Source: Euphorbia lathyris (Eukaryota > Streptophyta > Magnoliopsida > Malpighiales > Euphorbiaceae). From it: a stretch of DNA of 64,000 nt. Position 1 is the stretch's first letter, and every line of letters begins with the position of its first letter. The translations under genes were made by a program, and so were the position numbers. The stretch covers positions 88,689,256 through 88,753,255 of the forward strand of contig NC_088911.1 of NCBI RefSeq assembly GCF_963576675.1. The letters are read 5' to 3'. Below, in pieces: positions 43,701-53,167 of the stretch. Under the pieces are notes generated by a model that worked only from the letters and a program-made list of their open reading frames with translations, made no database searches and was not told where the DNA came from.

Positions 43701-44881
43701 CCAGAAAGCTAATCGGGCAGTCAGCGAGATACTCAATTCGGGATGGGACTTTATACAGGAAGTCATATACATGTCCATGGTTAAAATGTATTAGCCGCAA
43801 TAAAGGAGATTACGTGCTGAGAGAACTCCATGAAGGAATTTGTGGTGCGCATGAAGCATCCGCGGCGTTGGCAAGAAAAGTCAAGTTAATGGGATATTAT
43901 TGGCCGAAGGTGGTGGAAGATTCCCAGAAAATGGTAGCGGAATGTCACAGCTCTCAAATCCATGCTAATGAAAAGCATATCCCAGGAGCCGAACAAGTAA
44001 CTATAATGACGGCGTGGCCATTCGCAACATGGGGGATTGATATAGTGGGGCCATTCCCAGAAACAACAAGGAAGAGAAAGTACTTGGTAGTCGCAGTTGA
44101 CCACTTCAGCAAATGGGTAGAAGCAGAGGCAGTAACCGCTCAAACACCTGAGCGAATGATCGAGTTCTTACGAGAGAACATTATCATGCGGTTTGGAATC
44201 CCACAAATGCTTATAACCGACAACGGTACCCAGTTCAACTGTGTCAAATTCAAGGCATATTGCGAAAGCATGGGGATCAAGAATCATTTTTCCTCCGTAA
44301 ATCATCCCCAATCGAATGGTATGACAGAGGTTACCAACAGGGCCATGATTCAGGGAATCAAGAAGCGAGTAGGTGATAAGAAAACAGGTTGGGCGGATGA
44401 GATACCTCATATGTTATGGGCATACAGAACTTCTGTAAAGGCAGCAACAGGCGAAACACCTTTCTCGCTGGTTTATGGAGCCGAAGCAGTCCTACCTGTT
44501 GAAATCCATTCGCCTACAGATCGGGTAATTTATTACTGCGACACCCAAAATCCTATCAACATTAGAGATGCATTGGATTCTGTTGAAGAACGAAGAGAAA
44601 AAGCTTACATGCGAATGGCAGTATATCGCAATAGAATCAAGAAGTATCATGACAGAAGGGTGCGAAAGGTGATAATCAATGAGAGTGACTTGGTCTTGAA
44701 AAAAGCAGATAAAATACAGTCCAGAGAAGGCAAAGGAAAATTAGGTGTCAACTGGATCGGACCTTACAGGGTATCCAAGAAGTTGGGACCATCAACTTTT
44801 GAAATAGAAGAAATGAGTGGCAAAAAGCTCCCGCGCACCTGGAATCTAGAGAATCTACGCCTATATAAACATGCCGAGTAG
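40748..44881 (+). CDS. Tat gag C-terminus plus pol polyprotein (1377 codons open)
   Basis: Overlaps gag by 4 bp in the -1 frame. Domains in order: zinc-knuckle-like C40-x2-H43-x4-H48-x4-C53; aspartic protease with LIDTGSS (D163); RT with FTDVKSSY (D460) and YVDDM (D524, D525); a worn first RNase H lacking its first Asp (LFLYVSVTSKAI); a second, archaeal-type RNase H typical of Tat (FTDGALSTDGAG D805, Glu near 844-846, YSDSKL D867, D921); integrase with zinc finger (His near 1028-1035, C1066, but Ser at 1069 where the second Cys is expected) and core D1098, D1158, E1194. No stop codon occurs. The first listed codon is TTG, so translation probably comes from gag by frameshift. This is the most complete pol in the window. 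Confidence 0.93.
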   Translation: MNTTRHEVLLWIEKKPLKKDVQFPEAKGRTSLGRYPNKYCRFHRLNGHDTNDCYELKREIEKLIERGKLSQFVRKETIDEKATLPREIEARPEKKQKKGVINVIAGGIYEPPTKRAHREQRKSNTSRGDALNYSFTRITEPYADALVITVAIEGWDVKRVLIDTGSSCNVITRTAFNQLGINDERVEHTFMDVTGFGGQSSQTSGQVVLETEMGDKNLKWRGDLEFAIVDLPLAYNIILGRPFLSETESLISMKHLTLHLPTHQGRVIVEGDQLISQQAYTLSLETKPDEEDKVDEKLPAEALGETELFAISNDKKVRIAAGLLEETKKAITEVLIQCESAFAAPDEVLKGISPEIATHRLNVDKSATPVRQKKRGYAPERQKAIEKAVADLLKSDAIREVTYPEWLANVVLVKKPNGTYRMCVDFKDLNKACPNDMYPLLNIDILVDGTAGFEALSFTDVKSSYHQIPMEKADEIKTSFITHQATYCFKVMPFGLKNAGATYQRMMNKIFSDKSGENFSIYVDDMIIKSKKMQDHPQDIKEILEVLIKYGLKLNPEKCTFGARAGKFLGFIVSGKGVEANPEKVKAVMEMKTPRSIREVHRLNGWLVALGRFISCLARRCLPFYNAIKKSKSFEWTPDCQEAFEGIKRLLCYPPLMSRQEDGEDLFLYVSVTSKAICTVMVREEEGQQYPVYYVSKVLKDAELRYSRLDKMALAVITTAARLKPYFQAHTIIVRTEIPMRKVLQKPDASGRLMEWSIRLGEFDIRYEGRPALKSQVLADFVNEFTWDEDECPKAQKEEWSMFTDGALSTDGAGLGVVIKGSDVIRLYYAAKLTFKTTNNAAEYEAMICGLKLLNELMPERVVIYSDSKLMINQITKNYLVKQEDLVKYHQVVGRLTQELTHKGIVWEMVHVPRGQNTKADELAKAAASRDPWSQKACNLEIRSSPAFEADQIMVIEELEDDEDWRMPIRQYLEHGDLPVDKSLARKLIGQSARYSIRDGTLYRKSYTCPWLKCISRNKGDYVLRELHEGICGAHEASAALARKVKLMGYYWPKVVEDSQKMVAECHSSQIHANEKHIPGAEQVTIMTAWPFATWGIDIVGPFPETTRKRKYLVVAVDHFSKWVEAEAVTAQTPERMIEFLRENIIMRFGIPQMLITDNGTQFNCVKFKAYCESMGIKNHFSSVNHPQSNGMTEVTNRAMIQGIKKRVGDKKTGWADEIPHMLWAYRTSVKAATGETPFSLVYGAEAVLPVEIHSPTDRVIYYCDTQNPINIRDALDSVEERREKAYMRMAVYRNRIKKYHDRRVRKVIINESDLVLKKADKIQSREGKGKLGVNWIGPYRVSKKLGPSTFEIEEMSGKKLPRTWNLENLRLYKHAE

Positions 44882-45090
44882 TTCAGGGAAATGACGAGTA
44901 CTCTTTTTCCTTTTATGAGTTTTTCCCCCACTGGGTTTTCTGATAAAAGGTTTTAATGAGGCTTTGATCCCACACAGTTTATGTACCCATGTAACAAGAA
45001 GTCTTTTTTCTCTATCAATAAAGATGTTCATTGGTTACAATTATTCAGTATGCTACGACTGAATGCAGGTCCTTTTCAAACTGATAATAC

Positions 45091-45248
45091 AAACACATAA
45101 GTGTGTTGCCTACAAAAGAAAGGCGGATGCATGATTACGCATCATTCGTAAAACCTTATGGTTAACCTTAAACACATAAATGTGTTGCCTACAAAAGAAA
45201 GGCGGATGCATGATTACGCATCATTCGCAAAACCTTATGGTTAACCCT
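45091..45248 (+). repeat. Two-copy 79-bp tandem repeat in the Tat 3' region
   Basis: Units 45091-45169 and 45170-45248 are nearly identical (AAACACATAA.TGTGTTGCC ... CTTATGGTTAACC). Tat elements often carry tandem repeats between pol and the 3' LTR. Confidence 0.9.
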
Positions 45249-45555
45249 ATGATTATTTGAAAAATTATAAGGCATAGAATTAAGCGAATAAATGAGTACT
45301 CAAAAATTGCAAAAAGGGTCTGGCCACCCTAATAAAAACAAAACTAACTATGAAAAATTACAAGTATGAAGTCGGCAAAAGGCAAGGGTCGCATACGAAA
45401 ATAACCGGCATTAAGGCAGCGAAGAATAAAACAGCAATTGCACATATATGAAAAGCGGCAGGTGAAGAAAGCAAAGTCGCTCGATTGATATATATACTGG
45501 CAGTTTGTTACATACAACAGTTCAGATATAAATAAAATTATACTATAGTTCCTTC

Positions 45556-47855
45556 TCATTCGCCTCTATTGCCCCCTTCGCCTTCAGCGGCTCCTTCATC
45601 TTCTCCAGTGGGGTGATCTGCTTCAAGCGAATCCCCAACAGTCAGATCAGTAACCGCATCAGAGCGAGGTACCTCTTGTTCAACGTGAGAAACATCTTGT
45701 GGTGCCCCTTCTTCTATGTTCTGATTTGGGATCTTGCGGCTGGTTGGAGAGTCATTGGGACTCTGCCAGTCAAGGAGAAGTACCTCATCCATGTCAGCAT
45801 CCTCCGCCTCCAACTTGTCCCATTTTTCAGCTAAATCCTTTTCAGGGATGGAAACTTTGGGGCGGTTGAGTACTAGCTCTGGATTCCCATGTTCATAAGC
45901 TGCATGGATTCGCTCTCCATACCAGTAGATACGGGAGCTATCTTCAGATATGGTCTCCTCCGTCTTCTTCTTTTGCATCTCCAAGGCTTCCTTGGACGAA
46001 TTCAGGTCATCAATTACTTTCTGAAGCTCATTGGATTTCGCCTGAAGTAATTTAAGAGCTTCCTCCCTCTCGCCGAAGGACTTTTGACAGGCACCCTCGA
46101 GAGTCTTCACTTGGTTTTGAGCGTCATCGAGAAGCGACTTCTGAGTCGCCAATTCGGTACCAAGGTGTTCCAGCTCTCTCGCCCTTTCAGCATCCCTACA
46201 GAGGGCACCCTCAGCGAAATTGATAATCTGCACATTAGGCGATACATGAATGAAAGAGCAAAAAGAGGCGTATATTTGAAAGATAGAACATGAGTGAAAA
46301 ACAGTATACCTCTATGGCACGCTTCTCAATTCCCTCCATGGCAGTTGGAAGCGGCACCTTTTCGCGGATGCGAGAGGCAGATGGGAGTCGTCCATTGACA
46401 TTGCCTATAGAAGAAACAATGTCCTTACAAGAAAAGCTCACAGCCTTTCCAAAGGTTCTAGTCCACCATCCGCTCATATCGGGGATCGGCTGCGAATGCG
46501 TAAGGAAAAGGGTCAGGAGAATACGATGAGGCGAAAAGTAAAGAAATCGAGAAACGGGAAAATAAAGAAGGCAAAACTATAATACCTCGTGGATGGGAGT
46601 GCAGTACTTTTCCTTTGATGGGGAGGATACGGGCGTACCTCCAACAGGCAAGATCACTGAAGTGTTTTTCTTCTTAGGGCGGAAAGACTCTACATCCACA
46701 TTGTTCTTCCGTTTCCGATTTAATGTAAGGTCCTCAGAAACGGGGTCCGGTGGCACAGAAACAAGGGCAGTACAATTCGCCTCGACAGAAGGAGACGCCC
46801 CACAGATGGATTCGCCCCTGCGGAAGAGGTCGCTTCCGCCAGCCGTCTCTTCCTCCTCGCCAAAGCTTTCGCCTCTCGATCTGCAGCGAGTTGGGATAAA
46901 GGGTCACCCTGCAAAGGGTTAAAAGAATTCATCAAAAGGGAAATAAACTAACAATACCTTGTATGAAAACGCGATAAGGGATATAGACAACATGATCTCC
47001 CTCGCGATAGGCAATCGCCACTCGGCTCCTTAACATATGGAATGCCTGATCATACGTCCATATGAAAGGGGTAGTGTTCTTCAAGAATTTTATAATGGCG
47101 GATTCTTCCTTGCTCGGATAACCAAAGTTCAAACTCTTTACATTAGGTCGACCCCAGCGGCGAAGAAAATTTGGATTCTCTTCATTAAACTTGATGAAGA
47201 AATAAGACTTATCCCACTCGCGGATTTTGTTCGACTTCTCGTCAAAGCCGTAGTAACCGCTCTGTCGGATGAAGGTAAAATACTCCCCCGAACTTTTAAA
47301 GTGGTGAAGCTTGGAGAAGATCTTGAACGAGAAGGGGACCTCTAGACAATCTGCCAAAAATTTATCTAGGGTCAAGTCGGCCCATCCATTGGGGTGCAGT
47401 TGTCCAGGTGCGATTCCATAACCACCAAGGATAGAAGCAATCTCATCCGCCAGCGGATACGTGAAACCGCAGATAATTTGGGCGACAAAAATGGTAAAAT
47501 ACCCCTTTGGGAAGTCGCCGGGACCTCTATTTTCCCCGGGAATGCTTGTTTCCAGGCCTTGAAGCCAGGGATACTGCTCTCGCAAGTCGTCAATCGTCTC
47601 GCGGCAAACTAAGCTTCCCGACCTATCCTTCTTCGGTAATAAGCGGAGAGTTGGGATAGGTGGTGGAATCAACTTCCTAGGGTCGAAACCTAGGCCCTCA
47701 TCAGTCGTATTCGCCAGATGGAGAAACTCGACGGGATGAGAATCAGACCTGGGAGAGCTAGTTGAAACTTCATCAATCATCTCATCAACCTCATGAGACA
47801 CCTCGCGATCGTAATTTTCGTCGAAGGGGGTGAAATCAAGCTCAGGGTTCGACAT
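45556..47855 (-). pseudogene. Antisense spliced ORF of the Tat element (plant gypsy-type transposon domain plus coiled coil)
   Basis: Four exons on the minus strand fit GT-AG splicing: 47855-46958, 46880-46586, 46489-46310 and 46227-45556. Exon 1 (ATG at 47855) encodes a domain like the putative plant gypsy-type transposon proteins (YPWLQGLETSIPGENRGP, FPKGYFTIFVAQIICGF, LHPNGWADLTLDKFLADCLE). Exon 2 has a basic nuclear-localisation-like segment (RKRKNNVDVESFRPKKK). Exon 3 reads GWWTRTFGKAVSFSC. Exon 4 is a long coiled coil (ELEHLGTELATQKSLLDDAQ onward) with an acidic tail. Junction phases match except in exon 2, where 295 bp is one base out of frame, so this copy is broken there. Extra antisense ORFs in this place are known for Tat elements; function unknown. 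Confidence 0.75.
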
Positions 47856-48096
47856 ATCAGTAAGAGGAACGAACAGAAAGAAAATAGTTGAACGAGTTAC
47901 AAGTTACAGAAAGGGAAACTTACATGTGAGAAAGAAGGCAGAGAAAAACGAACGCAAAAGGGTTGATGCCGGAGAGGAAATGACAGAAAACGAAAAGACC
48001 ACTTTTGAATTTTGAATACCCAGACAAAGATGAAGAGTTGCCTAAAACATATGAAAAGACCCTAAAGGGCTCTTGTCAAACTAGGGGGGAGGCATG

Positions 48097-48511
48097 TGAT
48101 GATCCGCGAAGCCAACCAGGCCGAATCATAAACACGGGCCCAACCTAAACTTAAGCCCACGGTTCAAGATTAAATGGGCTCCTAATAAAGGAGGAGGCTA
48201 ACCGCCCCGAAATCCTAACAAGGCACTAAACCACCCACTCAAACAAACGAGACCACGTTTGTGGCCACGTAGAGGACGTGTCACAGAAAGAGTAACCGCC
48301 CTCGGCGGTTACCTAGAAAGGCTTATAAAAGAGATAAGAAAGCCAAAAGAGGGGTAAGTCCACATTTTTTCCTCAATACGATTATCAATCTACTAGAATT
48401 CCACATAAAACTGACTTGATCGTCGGAGAGTTTTCCCGGAGATCCTGTCTCCGGTTTTGTTTTGCAGGTAACTACGACGAGGATCATCCAATCAAATCCG
48501 GCAAGTTATCA
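48097..48511 (+). repeat. 3' LTR of the Tat element
   Basis: 415 bp, same ends and length as the 5' copy. Differences noticed at the GTGAAG/GCGAAG, CGGGCC/CAGGCC, AACTGCC/AACCGCC, GTGGCAC/GTGTCAC and TCTCTGG/TCTCCGG positions. Confidence 0.95.
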
Positions 48512-48516
48512 CATGG

Positions 48517-49284
48517 GATCCGGGAGATAGTGCACCTAGTCATATACATAGAGAGTTGAGCTCTAAAGAGGAGGAGGAAGGTTACTCTATGATGCCTTTT
48601 GATAGAATGGAGACGCCTAGCACATGCCATATGCAAAGGAATTAAGTCACTCACTTGGTAAAATCTGAACTTATTCTTTTGTGTTTTGTTGAACTACATG
48701 TGTTGGAATCTTGGTTGTGTATGTTGAGGGAGAACCTTTCCTATGATGAGCCTATGAGAGGTGATCTTGTTGTGAGGAATGTGAGCTTTATGTTGCGGGA
48801 GAACCTTTCCTATGGTGGGTCCATGAGGGGTGATCATGTAGTGAAGAATGTGGGCATCGTTGATTATTTATGGAAGGGGAATGGCCTCTCGGGGAATATA
48901 AAGAAGATGGAAGGAAGTCAAGACTTGGTAAATTTGGAACTCATCATCTTGTGCTTTATTGAAATGTATGTGTTGGGGTATGTGTTATGCTATTTGAAGG
49001 AACCTCAACTCTACGAAGAGTCAATGAGAAGTGATCTCATGGTGAAGAAAGTGAGTTCTATGAAGTCTTTGATGAATGGGGATAGCCACCCGAGTGATAT
49101 AGAGAAGATAGGAGAAACTCAAGAATGGCGGAATAGTGGCCAAGTTAGCAAAGTGGCAAGTCTTGAAGTTCTGAGATTGTTAACCCAAGGTGAGGAAGGA
49201 GCTATTGTGTGTGTGCTTGAGTTCACTATGAAGTGGGTTGACAAGTGTCGCCGAGATATTCTGTTTGATGTGGGCCATAGGTAA
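48517..49284 (+). pseudogene. Outer element, C-terminal frame with internal repeats
   Basis: Continues the retropepsin-like frame directly after the Tat insertion (DPGDSAPSHIHRELSS), meets TAA at 48643-48645 and stays open in the same frame to TAA at 49282-49284. The open part contains two diverged copies of a roughly 90-residue block, each starting L(V)...ELI.LCF.E.(H/Y)VL and including M.RENLSY/LKEPQLY and MR.DL.V..V segments. No known domain. The in-frame continuation argues for a once-single large protein. Confidence 0.6.
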
Positions 49285-49317
49285 GTTGAGGTTGAGCATG
49301 ATAGCTGAGTTAGTGAA

Positions 49318-49785
49318 GTGAGTGCTAGCGAAGGTCGGGCATATTCAACTCAAAATCATGTTTGGGTTGTGAAGATTACTCAAGGGATCGCTCCAATTTG
49401 GGTTGATATATGGCGCCGGATCATTCCATTTGAAGTTGGCTATGAGCGAGTGGAGGTTGAGTCTAGCATCCGAGTTGATGGCATGCGGTATATAGAGGTC
49501 CAGAAATATTCAACTCAAAGTCATGATGGAGTTTTAAAGAGCGTACAAGGGATTGCTCTAAATTGGGTTGACATGTTTCTTCAGGACACTTCACTCGAGG
49601 TAGGCCGTGAGCGGAAGGAGATTGTGTTGATTCCTCAAGTGCGTGATGGGGAGATTAAGAAGATCCAAGGGCGTCCATTCAACGAGATGATGGGTGTTGG
49701 AAGACCATCCAAGCATTTATTGGGAAGTGGTTTGACAAGCTTCGCCAAGACATACCATTCGATGTTGGTAGAGATTGGGACATGA
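49318..49785 (+). pseudogene. Outer element, terminal frame with WVD repeats
   Basis: Same frame as the preceding segment, separated only by stops. It has two clear units with YSTQ.H..V.K..QGIA..WVD followed by (F/L)EVG.ER.E(V/I), and a third partial unit in the end of the preceding segment (WVDKCRRDILFDVGHR). No recognised family. It ends at TGA 49783-49785; a short acidic frame follows before the 3' LTR. Confidence 0.55.
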
Positions 49786-50003
49786 GTACCATGGAAGATG
49801 AAAGCTCGGGTGAGGCACTAGTTGAGATATGGGAAAAAGCTCGTGATGAGAAGAAGAATCCAGCGATATGTGGAGTGGGCTTCTTGAATTCATTTCGAAC
49901 AACACCTTGGTTCGATTGAGAGCTTGGTTCCGCTCAAAACAAACACGTCTCATCAATATGTAGCAAGTAACTTGGGGTCAAGTTCTTTTTAAGAGAGAGT
50001 GTA

Positions 50004-50775
50004 TGATACAGGGCATCTCCTTTGACGATCGAGTCCGGGCGAGGGAAGTCGGAGGAAGAACCAAGCACGAGGGAAGTCGGAGGAAGTCGGAGGCCAAAAC
50101 AGTGCCACACGGCAGGTTAGCAGCTCAGGCACGCTCCGCATGAATGATAGCATGCTCTGCATGAAGGAAGCTTTGATCCGAAGAAAAGTTCCAGCAGCCA
50201 ATCTATGCTCCGCTTGAATTAGACATGTTCCGCTTGGATTAGGCATGCTCGCTCGAGTGAAAACACGCTCCGCGTGAAGGAAGGTTTGATCCGGAGAAAA
50301 GTTCATGCAGCCAATCCATGCTCCACTTGGAATTAGGCACGCTCCGCTTGGATTCATTTTAAAGAACTTGTTCCTTACTCCAGCTTCCTCCTTAATTACA
50401 ACTCTACCACTCTCTATTTACAACCCATGCCACTCCTTAATTACCATCCATGCCACCCTTTTATATTCAACCCATTTTACCCTTATCTTTATCATTTTAA
50501 TTAGTTAAGTGATTTACCTTTTTATGTAATTTGTCAATTAGGTTTTGGATGTTATAAATGCATCTCTTTCTTTTGTAATTGTTTAACTTTTTATCAATCA
50601 ATTTATCATCTTCTTCAAGAAGCTTGTTAAGGTTATACCTTCAACAATAGGGAATTCTTATTTCCTATGGATTTAGTTCATAAAACCGGGATTAACTCCT
50701 TCTAGTTTAGTTGGAGAAGAAATATCTTTACTAGTTTACGATTAAAACTAACTCGTCTCGAATTAATCTGTATCA
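50004..50775 (+). repeat. 3' LTR of the outer element
   Basis: 772 bp, TGATACAGGG...CTGTATCA, preceded by a purine-rich AAGAGAGAGTG polypurine-like tract (49991-50001). The right TSD TACAA is at 50776-50780. More worn than the LTRs of the nested elements. Confidence 0.92.
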
Positions 50776-50780
50776 TACAA

Positions 50781-51019
50781 GATTTAAACCACTAATTTGC
50801 CTTTAATTTATCTAAATTTTTGTCATTTGACCCTTGTTTTGTCCAAAAAAATTCATTTATCTAATGATCTTTTCCAATTGGTGAAATTTCACGTAATTTC
50901 CAATTTGGATGGAGACTAAATAGAATGGTTATTCTTTTTTACATGTAACGATATTTTGACAATTAGACTTGTTTTTATTTATTTTTCTTATTTTAATATA
51001 ATTAATTAATTTTTAATAA
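50781..51019. other. Short non-coding spacer
   Basis: AT-rich. Nothing recognised between the outer element and the LINE. Confidence 0.4.
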
Positions 51020-51439
51020 GAAAATCTGACCGTAATCAGCATCGTAGATCATGGCAGCTTTTTAATCAGATCTGCTCTTCGTCCATCTTACCAAGGTGAC
51101 TTCAACTGCATTCTTGCAGCCGATGATAAAATTGGAGGTGTCAATTTTTTGAATTATATGATACAACAGTTTCGGGAGGTAGTCGATGATAATTTTTTGA
51201 CTGGTCTCTTAGCGCATGGAAGGAAGTTTACTTGGGAGAGAAGTAGAGGAACCAAGTTCTGGGACCCATGAAAGAATCGACGGGGCCTTGGCATCCACAT
51301 CATGGTGTGCTCAGTTCAGTGTGTATCAGATGTCCATTTTGGCAGTTACATATTCGGATCATGCCCTACTCCTTTTAGAGTCGGTTCAGAATGCCTCGCG
51401 GCAGGAGAAGCAACATTTTCAATTTGAGAGGGAGTGGCT

Positions 51440-53167
51440 TGATGCGCCCTCACCTAGTCTTAGATGAGAACTCACTAAGGGATAAGTGTACCCCGTCGTT
51501 ATTAAGTAATAAATTTCTGGTTTAAGTCCAGGTTATCGTCCACAGGATTTATTTCTGCAAGTATCAAGCTACTCGGTCTCGGATGTTATCTAGGCTTAGG
51601 GGGTTTTGAGTTTGTTTGTTTAAGTTAATCTACTCCTAGGTTGAATTATACTAATCCTAACTGAGTTATCTGATTCTAACTAAGTTATTCTATGCCTAAT
51701 TAATTTACTCTACCCCTAATTAAGTTAAACTACTCCTAAGTGATCTTTTACCAATGCAATTAACCGAAGGAGCATGGAGGGATACGATGATAATGAAAAT
51801 AGATTGTTTAAGCAATTGGATTAAAACCTAAGTCACTTGTGTCCGAGGCGATTAACCCGACCTATCCTCCTAAAGTCCCCAGTTCGTGATTCCCTTGTAA
51901 GGCCGAAACTAGCTCTAAGGCTCAGTAATTTGGGCTTAATCTTCTATAGGGTCGTCAATCCTATAGGCACTGACTAGGTCAGATTCAGCTCGCAATATGT
52001 GCCAACTTAATTTTGGGATTATCGAATGAGTTAAACCAATCAGACAAAGCGTAAGACAAAGATTAAAGCATTAAAACAATTGAATGAACAAGAACTATAA
52101 TATATATCAAAGATGGAAAATATTGTCACGAAGTTACAATAAGCCTAGAATTCATAACATGTATCAGAGGCTAGACAGAATGTAAAAGAAGAAAAATCCC
52201 TTTCAGGGAACCTGTCTACCAATGCAGGCGTCTTTCTAGGACTTAAGGATGGAGCTTGAGCAATCCTCGGTGAACGGAGCTTCGGAGGTGTCTTCAATGG
52301 AGGTTTGAAGGATATGGAGGAGGTGGAGAGGATTTCTCAAGGTGAAAAGCTAAGAAAATTACAAAGATAAAAGATATCTAATTTACATTGGAAAAACTCT
52401 ATTTATAGGCGTGGCTCGGCCCTCTTTTTGACCTATTTTCGTGTCCTTATTGATGTAGGAAGTCGTGGGGTCTATCGTGGCTTCGTGGGGGCGGAATTGG
52501 TCTTTTTGACCAATTCCCGCAGGTCTGCTCGCCGAGCAGGGCGAGCTGCTCGGCGAGCAGGGCTACTCGCGAAGAGCAGCGCCCTGCTCGCCCGAGCAGG
52601 CCTCTGGCGGCCTGCTCGGCGAGCAGGCATCCTGCTCGCCCGAGCAGGCACAATGCCTGGGCAGTGCCTGGGCGGTGCCTGGGGAGTGCCTGGGCGGTGC
52701 CTGGGGAGTGCCTGGGCGGTGCCTGGGCTGCTCGCCGAGCAGCGCTCGGGCTGCGCGCCGATGCTCAATTCGCCGAGCGACTGCCGGGGGTCCCCGAGAC
52801 ACGATTTTTGCCTGAAATTGATCATGTTTTAACCTGCACACGCACATAAACTCCAAACAACATTAGTCCAAGGGCTAAATTGACCCGCCAATCGCTTATT
52901 TGAGCAAACGCTTCGTTTAGTGCGACTTTTGACGGATCAATTAGCTTCAAAAGATAACGGAATTATAATATGCATGCCATTTTGGCCGTATTTGCCTAAA
53001 TTGATCATAAAACGAGCCTAAACAACGAAAAGTAAATAAAACGTTTCCAATTTCTAACTAACTCACACAAAAGCATTTAAATGCGAGAATTGCTCGCTTT
53101 TTAACGAAATAACGCTAAAACCCGTCCTAAAACCGTACCCAAAGATAGGGGTTTTTGACCCCTATCA
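51440..53167. mobile_element. Solo LTR (1728 bp) of a Gypsy-type element
   Basis: Starts TGATGCGCCC and ends CCCCTATCA. The target duplication TGGCT is at 51435-51439 and 53168-53172. Removing it joins the LINE reading frame, confirming the borders. The left part (GTACCCCGTCGTTATTAAG, AGGTTATCGTCCACAGG) resembles LTR starts of Gypsy elements, including the Athila LTR above (CTCCACAGGGATTG). No internal region, so it arose by LTR-LTR recombination. Orientation uncertain. Confidence 0.85.
52521..52745. repeat. GC-rich palindrome cluster and 11-bp tandem array within the solo LTR
   Basis: Six palindromes of CTGCTCG.CGAGCAG type (52525-52539, 52546-52560, 52583-52600, 52610-52628, 52631-52648, about 52727-52743) frame an 11-bp tandem array of TGCCTGGGCGG/TGCCTGGGGAG units (52654 to about 52728, nearly seven copies). 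GC content is far above the surrounding LTR. Confidence 0.9.

Larger units (their letters stand above)
38772..48511 (+). mobile_element. Tat-lineage Ty3/Gypsy element, nested, nearly intact
   Basis: 9740 bp. The 415-bp LTRs start TGATGATCCG and end AGTTATCA, with target duplication CATGG (38767-38771, 48512-48516). The interior has primer site, gag, pol, 79-bp tandem repeats, an antisense spliced ORF and a polypurine tract (AGGGGGGAGGCATG, about 48083-48096). The two LTRs differ at about 5 of 415 positions by eye, making it the youngest element of the nest. Confidence 0.95.
24126..50775 (+). mobile_element. Outer non-autonomous LTR retrotransposon (about 5.2 kb, now 26.65 kb with nested inserts)
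   Basis: Delimited by LTRs that start TGAT and end ATCA, with a perfect 5-bp target duplication TACAA (24121-24125 and 50776-50780). The interior, once the Athila (25950-37629) and Tat (38772-48511) insertions and their extra TSD copies are set aside, is about 3.7 kb. It encodes a gag-like acidic protein, tandem acidic repeats, a retropepsin-like domain and repeat-rich C-terminal frames. I find no reverse transcriptase, RNase H or integrase. It must have moved with enzymes from another element, so it is non-autonomous. The primer site is of initiator-Met tRNA type. Its LTRs are more diverged than those of the two insertions. Confidence 0.9.

Noticed and set aside
45350..45560. Short minus-strand frame just left of the antisense ORF
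   Set aside because: Lies after the stop of exon 4, without splice or domain support.
52428..52856. Several overlapping open frames in the GC-rich island
   Set aside because: Frames stay open only because the repeats are GC-rich and stop-poor; translations are repetitive and domain-free.
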